Shown here: one piece after another, positions 1 through 9,600 of the stretch
Layout of the letters: each line of letters opens with the position of its first letter
Numbering within the stretch: position 1 is the first letter of the stretch
The notes under the pieces: generated by a model
The model's input: only the letters and a program-made list of their open reading frames with translations
What the model was told of the DNA's origin: nothing
Database searches by the model: none
Program-made: the position numbers and the translations under genes
NCBI GenBank assembly: GCA_963728545.1
Contig: CAVSKO010000003.1
Span: 2,108,001 to 2,172,000 of the forward strand
From: DASUNP01 sp963728545
GTDB taxonomy: Bacteria; Acidobacteriota; Blastocatellia; UBA7656
Direction of reading: 5' to 3'
DNA: 64,000 nucleotides

Positions 1-920
1 CTGTAAAGATCGCGCTCGAATCGCTCGGCATCGATGGAGCGCAAGCGGCGCGATTGCCTTTTACGATAATGGGGCTGGGGCGGTTAGGCCACGCGGGGAT
101 GGATTACGGGTCCGATCTGGATTTGCTGGTCGTATTCGATGACAGCGCGCCGTGGCCGCCGGAGAGCCACGACCCGAGTCAACCCGGACTCCTGTCGCCA
201 TCAGAATTCTTTGCCCGCGTCACCGCCCAGATTGTGAAGGTATTATCTTCGATCACGCGCGAAGGGTTTCTTTACCGCATCGATCTCAGGCTGAGGCCGG
301 ACGGCAAGAGCGGGCCGCTGGCGCAGGGGCTTTCGAGCTTGCTCACTTATCTTTCAGAGCGAGCTTCGGCCTGGGAGCATTCGGCATACCTGAAGGCGCG
401 CGAAGTTGCGGGCGACCTGAAATTCGGAGCGCGAGCGCGCGAGGCAATATGCGAAGCGATCTTTGACCGGGCGGCGATGAACGCTTCGCTCGGTGAAGAG
501 CTTTCGGCTATGCGAGCGAGGCTTGAAAAAGAGAAAGCGCGACCTGGAAGGCCGGACATAAAATGGGGGCGCGGCGGGATGACCGACGTTTATTTTATCA
601 CTCGATATCTACAGTTGCGCGACCGAATTTATTACCCGCCTGAGCGGGGCACCATCGCGCTGATAAAGCACCTGGGCGAGCGAGGGGCGCTGGATCAGGC
701 GCAAACCGAAACGCTGTTTGAAGGTTATTATTTTTTAAGAAGGCTGGACCATTGGATGCGATTACTGCTCGACCGCCACAGCCCCGCCCTTCCCGCCTCG
801 CACGTCGTGCTGGGGGCAATCGCTCGCGCCCTCGCGCTAGAATCGGCTGAAGCGGTTGGGCGCGAATACGCTCATCACAGCGCTCGAATACGCGATGTGT
901 ATAATCAGGTATTCAAGTAA
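1..920 (+). CDS. glnE: Glutamine synthetase adenylyltransferase GlnE, C-terminal part (5' truncated by window)
   Basis: The reading frame is open from the window edge (first full codon at base 3), so only the C-terminal part, about 305 residues, is present. It starts in the second nucleotidyltransferase domain, with G-x-G-R-L-G followed by GSDLDLLVVFD, whose paired aspartates bind metal-ATP. Next come RIDLRLRPDGKSGPL and, later, the WGRGGMTDVYFITRYLQLR helix typical of the adenylylating (AT) half of GlnE. The enzyme attaches or removes AMP on glutamine synthetase in response to PII/nitrogen status. The TAA stop lies inside a 16-bp tandem duplication. A long inverted repeat separates it from the convergent heptosyltransferase gene. 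Confidence 0.9.
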   Translation, partial: VKIALESLGIDGAQAARLPFTIMGLGRLGHAGMDYGSDLDLLVVFDDSAPWPPESHDPSQPGLLSPSEFFARVTAQIVKVLSSITREGFLYRIDLRLRPDGKSGPLAQGLSSLLTYLSERASAWEHSAYLKAREVAGDLKFGARAREAICEAIFDRAAMNASLGEELSAMRARLEKEKARPGRPDIKWGRGGMTDVYFITRYLQLRDRIYYPPERGTIALIKHLGERGALDQAQTETLFEGYYFLRRLDHWMRLLLDRHSPALPASHVVLGAIARALALESAEAVGREYAHHSARIRDVYNQVFK

Positions 921-948
921 ATCCGGTTTTTTGTAAATCCGGTTTTTT
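917..948 (+). repeat. Two tandem copies of a 16-bp unit over the glnE stop codon
   Basis: The unit GTAAATCCGGTTTTTT occurs at 917-932 and again, identical, at 933-948. The glnE TAA stop (918-920) is part of the first copy. It looks like a simple local tandem duplication. Confidence 0.9.
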
Positions 949-950
949 GG

Positions 951-1088
951 AGTGTGCAGACTTGTGATACTGCTGGCGAATTCGATTCTAAAGAACTTAT
1001 TGGCTTTACGATTTGAAAGGCTCACTGAGCCTAAAGGACTTAGCAGCCGGTAAATGAATTCGCCAGCAGTATCACAAGTCTGCACACT
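951..1088. repeat. 33-bp perfect inverted repeat with 72-bp spacer
   Basis: Bases 951-983 are the exact reverse complement of 1056-1088. The spacer (984-1055) holds a small inner palindrome (GGCTCA-C-TGAGCC) and two near-identical words, CTAAAGAACTTA and CTAAAGGACTTA. It sits between the convergent 3' ends of glnE and the heptosyltransferase gene, so the RNA could terminate both. Its length and perfection are also compatible with a non-autonomous, MITE-like element. No coding frame with family similarity was seen in it. Confidence 0.85.
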
Positions 1089-1101
1089 GCAAAGATGCAG
1101 C

Positions 1102-2166
1102 TTATATCATTTCGCGCGCGGCGCGGTAAACATCATCGACTTCGACGCGAGTCATGCAGCGATGGTCAATCGGGCAATCGCGCAGCATGCAGGGCGAGCA
1201 CTCGACTTGATGGCGCACGACCGCAGCCATATCCGAGAACGGACGGGTGCTTGTGTGGTCGGTCGGGCCGAAGACGACCACAGTAGGCACGCCTAAAGCA
1301 GCCGATACGTGTGCAGTCCCGGTGTCATTCGAGATGACGAGCGACGAGCATGCGAGAACACCCTTTAACTCTGCTATGGAAGTCTGTCCCGCGAGTACCA
1401 GGGCAGGCGTCCGCATGCGGGAAGCGACTTCGTTAGCCGCCTGAATGTCACCAGCCGTTCCGACTATGACGGCGCGAAACCCGTCGCGAGCGGCCAGCCG
1501 GTCTGCCGTCTCCGCAAATCGTTCGGCCGACCATTGCTTTGCACGGCTGTTGGTCGCCCCAGGATTGATTGCGACCAGCCTTTCGTGAAGAGTTAATGAT
1601 GCGCTGCTTGATCGAGAGAGCAGCCGTTGCGCACTCTCTTTTTGTTCTTCTGTAGCTTTAAGCCATGGATGCGGGCTATCAAAATCAACGCGGCTTTCTC
1701 CGCTCATCGCGCGCTCCAGATGCGCGGCAATGTTGAGATAATAGAAGACCTGATGACGGGATTTGTAATTCGGCTCGAACCCAACCGGGAGATTGAGCAA
1801 CAGGCGGCGCGCGTCGGTAGGGTAGCCCGCGACAACTCGCGCGCCCGAGGCTCGCGCGAGCAGGGCCGCGCCAAAAGCGTTTTGAAGCAGCACCGCCAGA
1901 TCGAATCGCTCACGACCGAGCCGCCGTCTGGCGCGAATAAACTGCTTAGCCGATTCACCGAATCCGCGTGCGTCATCAACGGGTATGACCCGGTCGGCAA
2001 GCCCTTCGCCGTCAAACAGCCCCGACACCCAGGGCCGGGCCACAAACGTTATCTGCGCGCGGGCCAGCACGCGCCGCAACTCGCGGAGCGCGGGCACGGC
2101 TATAACCGCGTCTCCGACCCAGTTCGGCAGGCGGACCATCGCACGTTTGATCGAACCCAATTTCAT
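1102..2166 (-). CDS. waaF: Lipopolysaccharide heptosyltransferase II-like glycosyltransferase (GT9 family)
   Basis: A 354-residue GT-B enzyme expected at the cytoplasmic face of the inner membrane, transferring heptose from an ADP-heptose donor to the growing LPS core. Near the N-terminus it has RLPNWVGDAVIAVPALREL, the GT9/WaaF signature (residues about 12-30). In the C-terminal Rossmann half it has SNDTGTAHVSAALGVPTVVV and GPTDHTSTRPF, which form the nucleotide-sugar site. It ends with a Cys-containing tail (CSPCMLRDCPIDHRCM) typical of WaaF-type proteins. It lies downstream of, and in line with, an NDP-sugar pyrophosphorylase gene, consistent with a surface-glycan role. Distinguishing WaaF from another GT9 member would need a phylogeny. 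Confidence 0.8.
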   Translation of the reverse strand: MKLGSIKRAMVRLPNWVGDAVIAVPALRELRRVLARAQITFVARPWVSGLFDGEGLADRVIPVDDARGFGESAKQFIRARRRLGRERFDLAVLLQNAFGAALLARASGARVVAGYPTDARRLLLNLPVGFEPNYKSRHQVFYYLNIAAHLERAMSGESRVDFDSPHPWLKATEEQKESAQRLLSRSSSASLTLHERLVAINPGATNSRAKQWSAERFAETADRLAARDGFRAVIVGTAGDIQAANEVASRMRTPALVLAGQTSIAELKGVLACSSLVISNDTGTAHVSAALGVPTVVVFGPTDHTSTRPFSDMAAVVRHQVECSPCMLRDCPIDHRCMTRVEVDDVYRAAREMI

Positions 2167-2184
2167 AGAGAGGGATGAAGGATG

Positions 2185-2280
2185 AGGGATGAGGGATGAA
2201 AAGGATTCCAGGGCCGTGCTGGATCATTGAGTTTGAAATCTGAAACCTCAAATCTCAAATCTTTTTCATCCCTCATCCCT
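2185..2280. repeat. Word-like inverted repeat between nucleotidyltransferase and heptosyltransferase genes
   Basis: Bases 2185-2202 (AGGGATGAGGGATGAAAA) are the exact reverse complement of 2263-2280. The left side is preceded by further GATGAGG-type repeats. The spacer contains GATTTGAG/TTTGAAATC-type words. In a transcript it would form an 18-bp hairpin just after the pyrophosphorylase stop on the minus strand. Confidence 0.75.
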
Positions 2281-2283
2281 TTG

Positions 2284-3319
2284 TTAGTTGATCTGGGAAT
2301 AGTCGGTAATGACGGATTTGTCGCCGAGGACTGCCCCGCTCCCGACCGTGACCGAGCGGCCTATGTGACAACCCCTGCCGACAACAGCATTGCTGACAAA
2401 TGCGCCCGTCCCTATGCGCGAGTTGCCTCGCACGACCGAGTTTTCTATGCGGGCGCGTTCTTCGATGTAGCAATTGCGGCTCACCACCGAATTGATAATC
2501 TGCGCGCCTGCCTTCACAATGCAACTAGGGTCAACACAGGATAAGGAATCGATCTCAGCAGTCTCGTCAAATTTGTCCCCGCGAGCGCCGGGCGGGATGT
2601 TTAATATCTTCACGCGGCCCGCCAGCACGTCCAGGTTAGATTGTAGGTAGCTCGCCGGCGTTCCTATGTCGCGCCAGTAGCCGCGCCAGATGTAGCCAAA
2701 GAAAGGCTCTCCGCGCTCAAGCAGCAGCGGGAAGACTCCGTACTCGAACATGAAAGGCTCGCCTTCGGGTATGTAATCGAGCACGCGCGGTTCGAGTATG
2801 TATATCCCTGCGTTGATCGTGTCGCAAGTCACCTCTTCGGGCTTCGGCTTTTCCAGAAATCTCTGAACGCGCCCGTCCTTATCGGTTCTCGACCAGCCCA
2901 TAAGCCGTCGGGTTCGGCACAGGCGTAAGCACTATGGTAGCTGCGGCCTCGCGCTCGCGGTGAAAGCTTATAACGTCATTCAGGTCGATGTCTGTGAGCA
3001 CATCGCCGTTGAATACGACGGTCGTCTCTCTTATCAAGCTTTCAGCGTTGCGATACGCGCCCGCAGTGCCGAGCGGCGACGCCTCGACCGCGTAGCTCAA
3101 CCTTACGTTGTGATCGGTCCCGTCTCCGAGCCTGTCTTCAATCTTGTGAGGCTGGTAAGAGAGCGAGAGGATGACATCGCGCACGTCGGCTTGTTTGAGC
3201 AGCTCCAGTTGATAAAGCAGAAACGGGTGATTTGCGATAGGGACTATCGGTTTCGGAGTGTGCATTGTGAGCGGGCGAAGGCGCGTGCCTTTTCCGCCCG
3301 CAAGTATGAGCGCTTGCAT
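2284..3319 (-). CDS. NDP-sugar pyrophosphorylase (mannose-1-phosphate guanylyltransferase-like), frameshifted
   Basis: The N-terminal part (from 3319) begins MQALILAGGKGTRLRPLT, the nucleotidyltransferase P-loop-like signature, followed by FNGDVLTDIDL with the metal-binding aspartate. The second part carries FLEKPKPEE, INAGIYILEPRVLDYIP and FGYIWRGYWRDIGTPASYL. It ends in left-handed beta-helix hexapeptide repeats (about the last 90 residues), as in GDP-mannose or glucose-1-phosphate nucleotidyltransferases. The two halves are in different frames: ...YGLVE / TDKDGRVQRF... join perfectly if one A is removed from GAGAACC (plus-strand bases 2886-2887). Whether this is a real mutation or an assembly error is not settled. 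It would feed activated sugars to surface-glycan synthesis with the adjacent heptosyltransferase. Confidence 0.85.
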
Positions 3320-3464
3320 CCGGTATTACGGCTCCTATTAATGATATGAAAAAGCAAGGATCATTAGAGTTCAATGAAGTCTATCACCGTAGTACCGACT
3401 CCCGCAAACTGGCTTCCTTGCGTGGCGCGTAAAGCGCAAACTATAATCGAAGAGGGGGTACGTT

Positions 3465-4643
3465 ATGACAGACGCAGTCATTTTATCAGGAGCCAGAACG
3501 CCCGTCGGAAAGTTTATGGGCGCGCTCAAGGACTTCAGCGCCGTAGACCTGGGAGTGATCGCCGTGCGCGCCGCCATAGAGCGAGCGGGCATAGACCCGG
3601 CTGAGGTCAACGAAGTCATAATGGGCAACGTCGTTCAAGCCGGAAACGGGCAGAACCCGGCTCGTCAGGTGGCTCTCGGCGCGGGCGTTCCCGACGCCGT
3701 TTCGGCGCTGACTATCAATAAAGTATGCGGCTCCGGGTTGAAAGCCGTTATGCTGGCGGCGAACGCTCTCGGCGTCGGCGAGATTGAGATGGCGGTCGCG
3801 GGCGGCATGGAATCTATGACTAACGCGCCTTACCTCCTCGCGCGAGCGCGACAAGGGTACAGGCTCGGCAACGGCGAGTTGATCAACGCGATGATACACG
3901 ACGGGCTGTGGTGCGCGTTCGACAACTGGCACATGGGCTGCACGGGCGAAGTCGTCGCCGAACGCTACAACGTCTCTCGCGAAGAGCAAGACCAGTATGC
4001 CCTCAACTCGCATCGCAAGGCCCTGGCCGCGATTGCCGAAGGCCGCTTCGATCAAGAGATAGTTCCGATAGAGATTCCTCAGAAAAAGGGAGAGCCTCTG
4101 GTGATTCGCCGAGACGAGGGGCCGCGCGAGGATACGTCGCTAGAAGCGCTCGCGCGCCTGAAGCCTGCTTTCAAAGAAGGAGGGAGCGTGACAGCGGGCA
4201 ATGCGCCCGGTGTCAATGACGGCGCAGCCGCGCTGGTCGTAACCTCTTCTGACGTCGCGCGCCGGTTGGGGCGCAAGCCAATGGCTCGTATCGTAGCTCA
4301 GGCTTCGAGCGGAGTCGCCCCGGCGCTCGTCCTGATGGCTCCCGTCACCGCCATACAGAAGACGCTCGAACGCGCGGGTTGGGCGCTCGGCGACCTCGAC
4401 CTTATCGAATTGAACGAGGCGTTCTCGGTCCAGGCCGTAGCCATCACTCGCGAGCTTGGGATTCTGCCCGAGCGATTGAATGTAAACGGCGGCGCGGTTG
4501 CGCTCGGCCATCCGATTGGCGCAAGCGGCGCGCGCGTGCTGGTCACACTGCTTCACGAGATGCAAAGGCGCGACGCGCGGCGAGGGCTTGCGGCGCTCTG
4601 TCTCGGCGGCGGGAACGCCGTCGCGATGGCCGTCGAAAGATAA
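3465..4643 (+). CDS. Acetyl-CoA C-acetyltransferase (thiolase)
   Basis: A 392-residue thiolase, the usual length for the biosynthetic/degradative acetoacetyl-CoA thiolase family (AtoB/PhaA/ThlA). It condenses two acetyl-CoA, or cleaves acetoacetyl-CoA. The acyl-accepting cysteine is C88 in NKVCGSGLKAV. The catalytic His is H349 in ALGHPIGASGARV, and the second cysteine is C379 in CLGGGNAVAMAVER. The start is supported by a GAGGGGG ribosome-binding site just upstream. It stands alone between divergently read neighbours and is followed by a hairpin. The physiological direction (ketone body, PHB or fatty-acid/amino-acid catabolism) cannot be read from the sequence. Confidence 0.93.
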   Translation: MTDAVILSGARTPVGKFMGALKDFSAVDLGVIAVRAAIERAGIDPAEVNEVIMGNVVQAGNGQNPARQVALGAGVPDAVSALTINKVCGSGLKAVMLAANALGVGEIEMAVAGGMESMTNAPYLLARARQGYRLGNGELINAMIHDGLWCAFDNWHMGCTGEVVAERYNVSREEQDQYALNSHRKALAAIAEGRFDQEIVPIEIPQKKGEPLVIRRDEGPREDTSLEALARLKPAFKEGGSVTAGNAPGVNDGAAALVVTSSDVARRLGRKPMARIVAQASSGVAPALVLMAPVTAIQKTLERAGWALGDLDLIELNEAFSVQAVAITRELGILPERLNVNGGAVALGHPIGASGARVLVTLLHEMQRRDARRGLAALCLGGGNAVAMAVER

Positions 4644-4703
4644 TTCAGCCTGTCATAAAGCGCGAGCCTCGGCTGAGGCGAACTATTCCAACTGAAACAG
4701 AAT

Positions 4704-4744
4704 AATAATCCCTGCGAAGAGAAATAGTGATCGCAGGGATTATT
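4704..4744 (+). terminator. Hairpin terminator after the thiolase gene
   Basis: A 14-bp perfect stem, AATAATCCCTGCGA (4704-4717) with its reverse complement at 4731-4744, and a 13-nt loop. It is only weakly followed by T residues. It lies 60 bases after the thiolase stop. Confidence 0.7.
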
Positions 4745-4782
4745 TGCCCTACTTGCAGGTACGCGCCGCTTGAACATACCTA

Positions 4783-4810
4783 TTGACAATTGAAAAAGGC
4801 AGTCCATAAT
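4783..4810 (+). promoter_or_regulatory. Sigma-70-type promoter upstream of the PilZ gene
   Basis: Perfect -35 TTGACA (4783-4788), a 16-bp spacer, then CATAAT (4805-4810), one mismatch from TATAAT. It sits about 85 bases upstream of the PilZ gene start and just after the thiolase terminator. Confidence 0.65.
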
Positions 4811-4896
4811 AACTTCGACTTCAGATAAGCAAATTTTTTCTCGCCCCCACCGTAAGGGTCGAACATCAGACCGATCAATCTCTGAGAGGTGCTATC

Positions 4897-6109
4897 TTGA
4901 CCGCGACGATCGAGACAACTCCGCCGGAGACGCGCGTAGCCGCCGAGCCGGATTTCACAACTGAACAGATGAGTGCCTATTACCTGGAGCTTGAACGGCT
5001 GCTGGAACGCATAGAGAGTTCAGTGACGCACTACCAGGCGCTCGGCATCGAGCGCTCCGCCGTCTATGAAGAGATACGCCTTACGTACCATCAGGCGCTG
5101 GGCCTGCTCTACCCGGCTTACAAATTGAGCGCGACGTTCCCCGCCGACACGCTTGCTAGAATAGAGCGCGCTTTCGGCAAAGTTTCTCGCGCTTATTCCG
5201 TGCTTGCGAATTATGCAAATCGACTCTCGTATGACAACGCGCTACAGGGGAGATCGCCCGACCCGAAGCCAACAACTACCGCACCGTCGGTCAAACACAT
5301 TTCAGACCAGGGGAGTCCGGCGGACGCCGTTTCCGCAATGATGAACAGTCCCGCCCGGCCTGCCGCTGCGAGGGCTTCCGAGCAGCCTATCAGTATCCAC
5401 AATCGCCCATCGGTGCAAAAAGTTCATTCAACGTTTTCCGAATCTGCGTCGAACGATAATCGCCGCAGGTGCGAGCGGTTCCGCCTCTCGATTCCCGCGC
5501 GCATCACGGGTTTTGAGAAAAAGGCCGGCAAGTGGAACGAGATGGCCGAGACAATAGACGTAAGCCGGACCGGCGTCAACCTTCGCATGCGCCGCCGTGT
5601 GAGACACGGTACGGTGCTGTACATGACGCTGCCGCTTCCGTCAAAACTGCGCGGCCACGGTTATGCAGAGCCGAGCTACAACGTCTACGCGCTTGTGCGC
5701 AGAGTTGAACCCGCCACGAAACGGCTCGCGTCTGGTCGGGCTTGAATTCCTTGGCGAGCACCCGCCTATGGGATACCTCGATAAGCCCTGGGCGTCATAC
5801 CAGACCAGAAAATGGGGCGGCAACAATCGCAGGCGCAGGGATCGCCGCGAGCAGACAGAGATAATCGCCATCGAATACTTCAACGAATCAATGCAGCTAA
5901 TGGCAAAAGAGATGGGCCGCACAGAAAATATTAGTCGCGGCGGCATGCGACTGTGCGTTAGAACGCCGCCGCCAGAATTCGATATGATTAGAGTCCATTG
6001 CCCAGCTCGCGGGTTTGAGAGCTTTGCGGCGGTCTGCAATCGGTATGTTGGGAAAGATGGTTTTGATCGCCTCTGTCTGAGATTTCTAAACGACGAATGG
6101 AGTTTCTGA
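4897..6109 (+). CDS. J-domain-like / PilZ domain protein, frameshifted
   Basis: It starts at TTG 4897 after a GAGAGG ribosome-binding site. Residues about 40-120 resemble a degenerate J-domain (YQALGIERSA, AYSVLANYANRLSYDNAL) without a recognisable HPD tripeptide. A low-complexity linker follows. Then comes a PilZ-type region: RRRCERFRLSIPARITG, and TIDVSRTGVNLRMRR (PilZ D/N-x-S-x-x-G). The first frame stops at 5745. The frame offset by one continues with GSRLVGLEFLGEH and a second PilZ-like region (SRGGMRLCVR) to 6109. Removing one base between about 5708 and 5721 gives one protein of about 404 residues. PilZ domains usually bind cyclic-di-GMP; the protein is probably a cytoplasmic signalling effector. 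The N-terminal assignment is tentative. Confidence 0.7.
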
Positions 6110-6608
6110 TTCGGCCCCTCTCACGCGCCGCAACCTGATCGTTTCCTGCTTGCTCTACCGAATTCCTTAAGTGGGTATTGAGTATCTTCTGGATACTTAA
6201 TTGACAAATTCAAGTGAACTTAGTATCCACGCAGCAGCCGTTTTATACGATATAGCGGCTCATCCGATCAGTCATAAGTAGATTAATACCGGTAAATACG
6301 AGTTATGAGCGAGCCCTGCCATTATGAGTTTCAACGATGCTACATTCTGGCATAAGACGTGCACAGTGCAGGTCATCCACCTCATACCGATAACGGTTTG
6401 ATCTTCTTAGGTTTAATATCGTTCGGCTTAAAGTGGATCAAGCGCGAGGCTTTATAGACATAAAAATTATTCAGGCTGCTCAACGCCTGAGTAATGTTCT
6501 TAGCAAATCTACTTCTCGGCAGTGAATGAGATCTGTCCGGCAGCGAGCCGGGCGCACACATTTTGAAATCCTGAATAGCCTCAAGAAATAATAAGGGAGG
6601 GATAGACG
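6110..6608 (+). other. 500-bp leader/intergenic region upstream of the large secreted protein
   Basis: No coding frame is supported. A perfect TTGACA (6201-6206) is followed after 17 bp only by TATCCA, so a promoter is possible but weak. Just before it is a small palindrome (AGTATC-TTCTG-GATACT). A strong AAGGGAGGG ribosome-binding site precedes the ATG at 6609. The length leaves room for a structured 5' leader, but no known riboswitch was recognised. Confidence 0.4.
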
Positions 6609-9600
6609 ATGAAAATAAAAAGAGCAGTAATGCTTTCAGTGCTTGTCGCGGCCATTGCCGCTATCGCACTGCCTGTCATTGGCCTCAGGGCTCGCGCTGC
6701 TTCCAACTCGGCTAATTTCAAAGCCGCCGCAAGGCTCGCACCCTTGCCTCAGCAGGCGCCCGCTGCCGCTGAGTCGTTGGATCAGTCCGCCGCCGCCCCT
6801 TCGGGCAATTATTCTCCCGACACCCTTAAGGCGCTCGGGATCAAACGCCTCCCCGACGGTCTTCACTCCCGTCAGGTCGGCAAACTTCTGGCTCAGCGCA
6901 TCCAGCGCGCCAACCCGGGCTCGAATCTTCGCGGCCCGCTTGGCCCCTTCACCGGCCCCGGCGGATCGGTTCCCATCGATCCTCCGGCTCAGCGCAAGGG
7001 CGGCGGCCAGGGGCCTCCTTTGGCCGGCCAGCCTGTCGTCCTCAGCGAGGTCGGCGCGCTGTCGGCCGCTCTGATCACGACGATCGGCGGCCGCGACACC
7101 CAGTTTTCCGAAGTCGCTTTGTTGGCCGACTGGGACGGCCGCGAGGACTGCACAGCCGATCGCTCGGCGAAGGTAGATGATTTCTCTACCATTGAGCCCG
7201 ACATCGATTTCAGCCTCACGAAGGCCGCCATTTCGGAGGTGACTTTTGCAAACGGCCACCTGCTGAACCTCTACTACTACGGCGACTCTGTGGGCAACGT
7301 CTACTTCGGGGCCGACCTGGTCGGCAACTCGCTTGTGGATGTCGTTTTTGATGTGAACATACCTGACCTCGTCTCGTCGGGCACGGGCTTCACCTCAAAC
7401 GGCTTTGTGTTGCAGAACCCGACTACGCTGGACTGCTCGGACGACCAGGTGACGGTCACGGGCATCGCCGTAAACCCTGTAGCCGACCTGGGAGATTTCG
7501 GGGCGGCATTTTGCGGGATAATCGGCGAGGTGATCTACGTATCGGTGCACGACTCGCAGGGCTGCGCGTCGAACGCGGCGAACCAGCCGATCCGCACGCG
7601 CATACTGGCCTTCGCGACATTCAACATCGGGGCGACGGTCTTCATCGTGCCGCAGGTGCGACAGATACTGCGCTCGCAGTTCGGCAACACGGGGGGCGTG
7701 GCGGTGGACGACGACGGGTCGTTGTACTTCCACCTGTCAGACCTGGTGCAGTTGTCAGGCGCGGCGATCTTCAAGGCGACCGAAGTGGCGCGAAGCACGG
7801 CCCAGAACGGATTGTGCGGATCGCCGGTGCCGCCGGGCCGCATAAACCGAGTGATCCCGTTGATCGCGACGCCGCCTACGTTGGGCAGCGCGGCGACGAG
7901 CGCGACGGCATTGACGGTCGTGGGATCGAGGTTGACGAATTATTCAGGCAACGCGACGACGTTCGGCAACGTGGTGGCGATAACGACGGGGCCGTGCAAC
8001 GTGGTGTACGCAGCCGTGGCGGCATCGTTCCAGGCGGGGGCAGTAAGTTTCGAGCAGCTGACGCAAGGGTTGTTCACCAACCCTGGAGCGCTGCCGGCGA
8101 CGCCCTCGATGGTAATAAGCTTCGCCGACTGCTCCGGGGCGTTCGACGTCTGTTCGAGCCCAGCGGCGGGATTCCCAGGCCAGATACCGCTGGCCGACGG
8201 GTTCGCCGACGGGCCGACGGCGACGATAGCGCGAGTGGTGGGAGTGAACAACTTCCGGGTATTCGTGCTGGGCAACGGGCCGGGGACGATCCAGACGACG
8301 CAGTCGCTGTTGGATGCGCGAGTGATCCTGGCGAGCGTGTTGAAGCTGGACTTCCAGGTGGACTTCACGGAGCACTCCGGGATAGCGGTGAGCGAGGAAG
8401 GGACGGTGTTCGTCATAAGCGGAGGAACGCCGGCAGGGATAGGGAAGAACCCGTCGCCGATGTTCACGGAGATACTCTGTTTTGAGGATATGTGTCCGAT
8501 GGACCGGCGAGCGGACTTCGTGGATTTGAGGGGTTTGCCGACGGACCAGGTGCCGAACCCACCGGCGAGTGGAGGGAACCAGGGAGACGGAGACAGTGAC
8601 CGGTTCGACCACATCTTCCACCAAGCGCCGATAGACCAGGTGACGTTGACGCCGACGGGGTTGAGCGGGTTGGCGCGAGGGTTCCTGCGCTACACCAATC
8701 GCCTGGCTCCCATTCCAATGAGCCCTGGAGTTGCGCTTGGCAACACGATTCCAACGTTGAGTGATGATGGCACCACGGGGACGGAACTTGTGCCGGGCGC
8801 CGGATTGACCGGGACGCCGATTATCTTTGAAGGACTTGATCCCAGCCATCAAGTAGCGGGCGGCGACGATCAGAACACGCCGAACCGAGGAGATGATGAT
8901 GACGGCGCGGGCACGCCGATATTGGTGGGGCTGTTTGAAGGCGGATTCGAGTTCGTCTTCGGCGGGCCGGTAGGGACGGCGGCCTGTGTGCGGAATGGTT
9001 TCTTCTTGAATGCAAACGGCAACATAACATTTACAAGAGGGCTCCCCGACAGTTCGCCCACCGTACCTGAGTTCAGGAGCGGCCCGCCTATGATTGCTCC
9101 GGCGTGGGCCGATTTCGATCCTAGTACAAGGACGACCTCAGCAGGAGGCCCGTTCTTCAACACCTTCCCAGTGCAGGCGTTGGGATTTGCCAACATCAAC
9201 GCGTTCAGGGTGCGATGGATAAACGTGCCGGAGTTCATTGACTTCGATGCAGATCCGTTTAACGATTCGCCCGAGTGCGGATCATCGAACACGTTCTCGG
9301 TGACATTGTATGATGACGGGACGGGGATTGACGAGAACTCCAATAAATTACTCGATCCTGCCGACCCGACGGGCGATAACGCTGACCCCGCCTTCGACCT
9401 GCAGGAAGGGCCTACGGACCTGAGATTCGTCCGCGAGCCGAACACGCAGATCATCGTCGGCTGCCCGCCAAGACCCGAAGGCAGCGGCCACTTCATATTC
9501 GAGTACTGCCGTATGGACCTGCTCGGCACGCCTGACCGACCTGTCATAGTCGGCTTCTCGATCGGCGGCACCAGCCCGCTCAACCCGCCCGGCCTGTGCG

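Noticed and set aside
921..1101. Open frames across the 33-bp inverted repeat
   Set aside because: They arise from the palindrome itself and have no family similarity or ribosome-binding site.
6110..6608. Riboswitch upstream of the large secreted protein
   Set aside because: No known riboswitch core was recognised; only a weak promoter-like pair and one small palindrome are visible.
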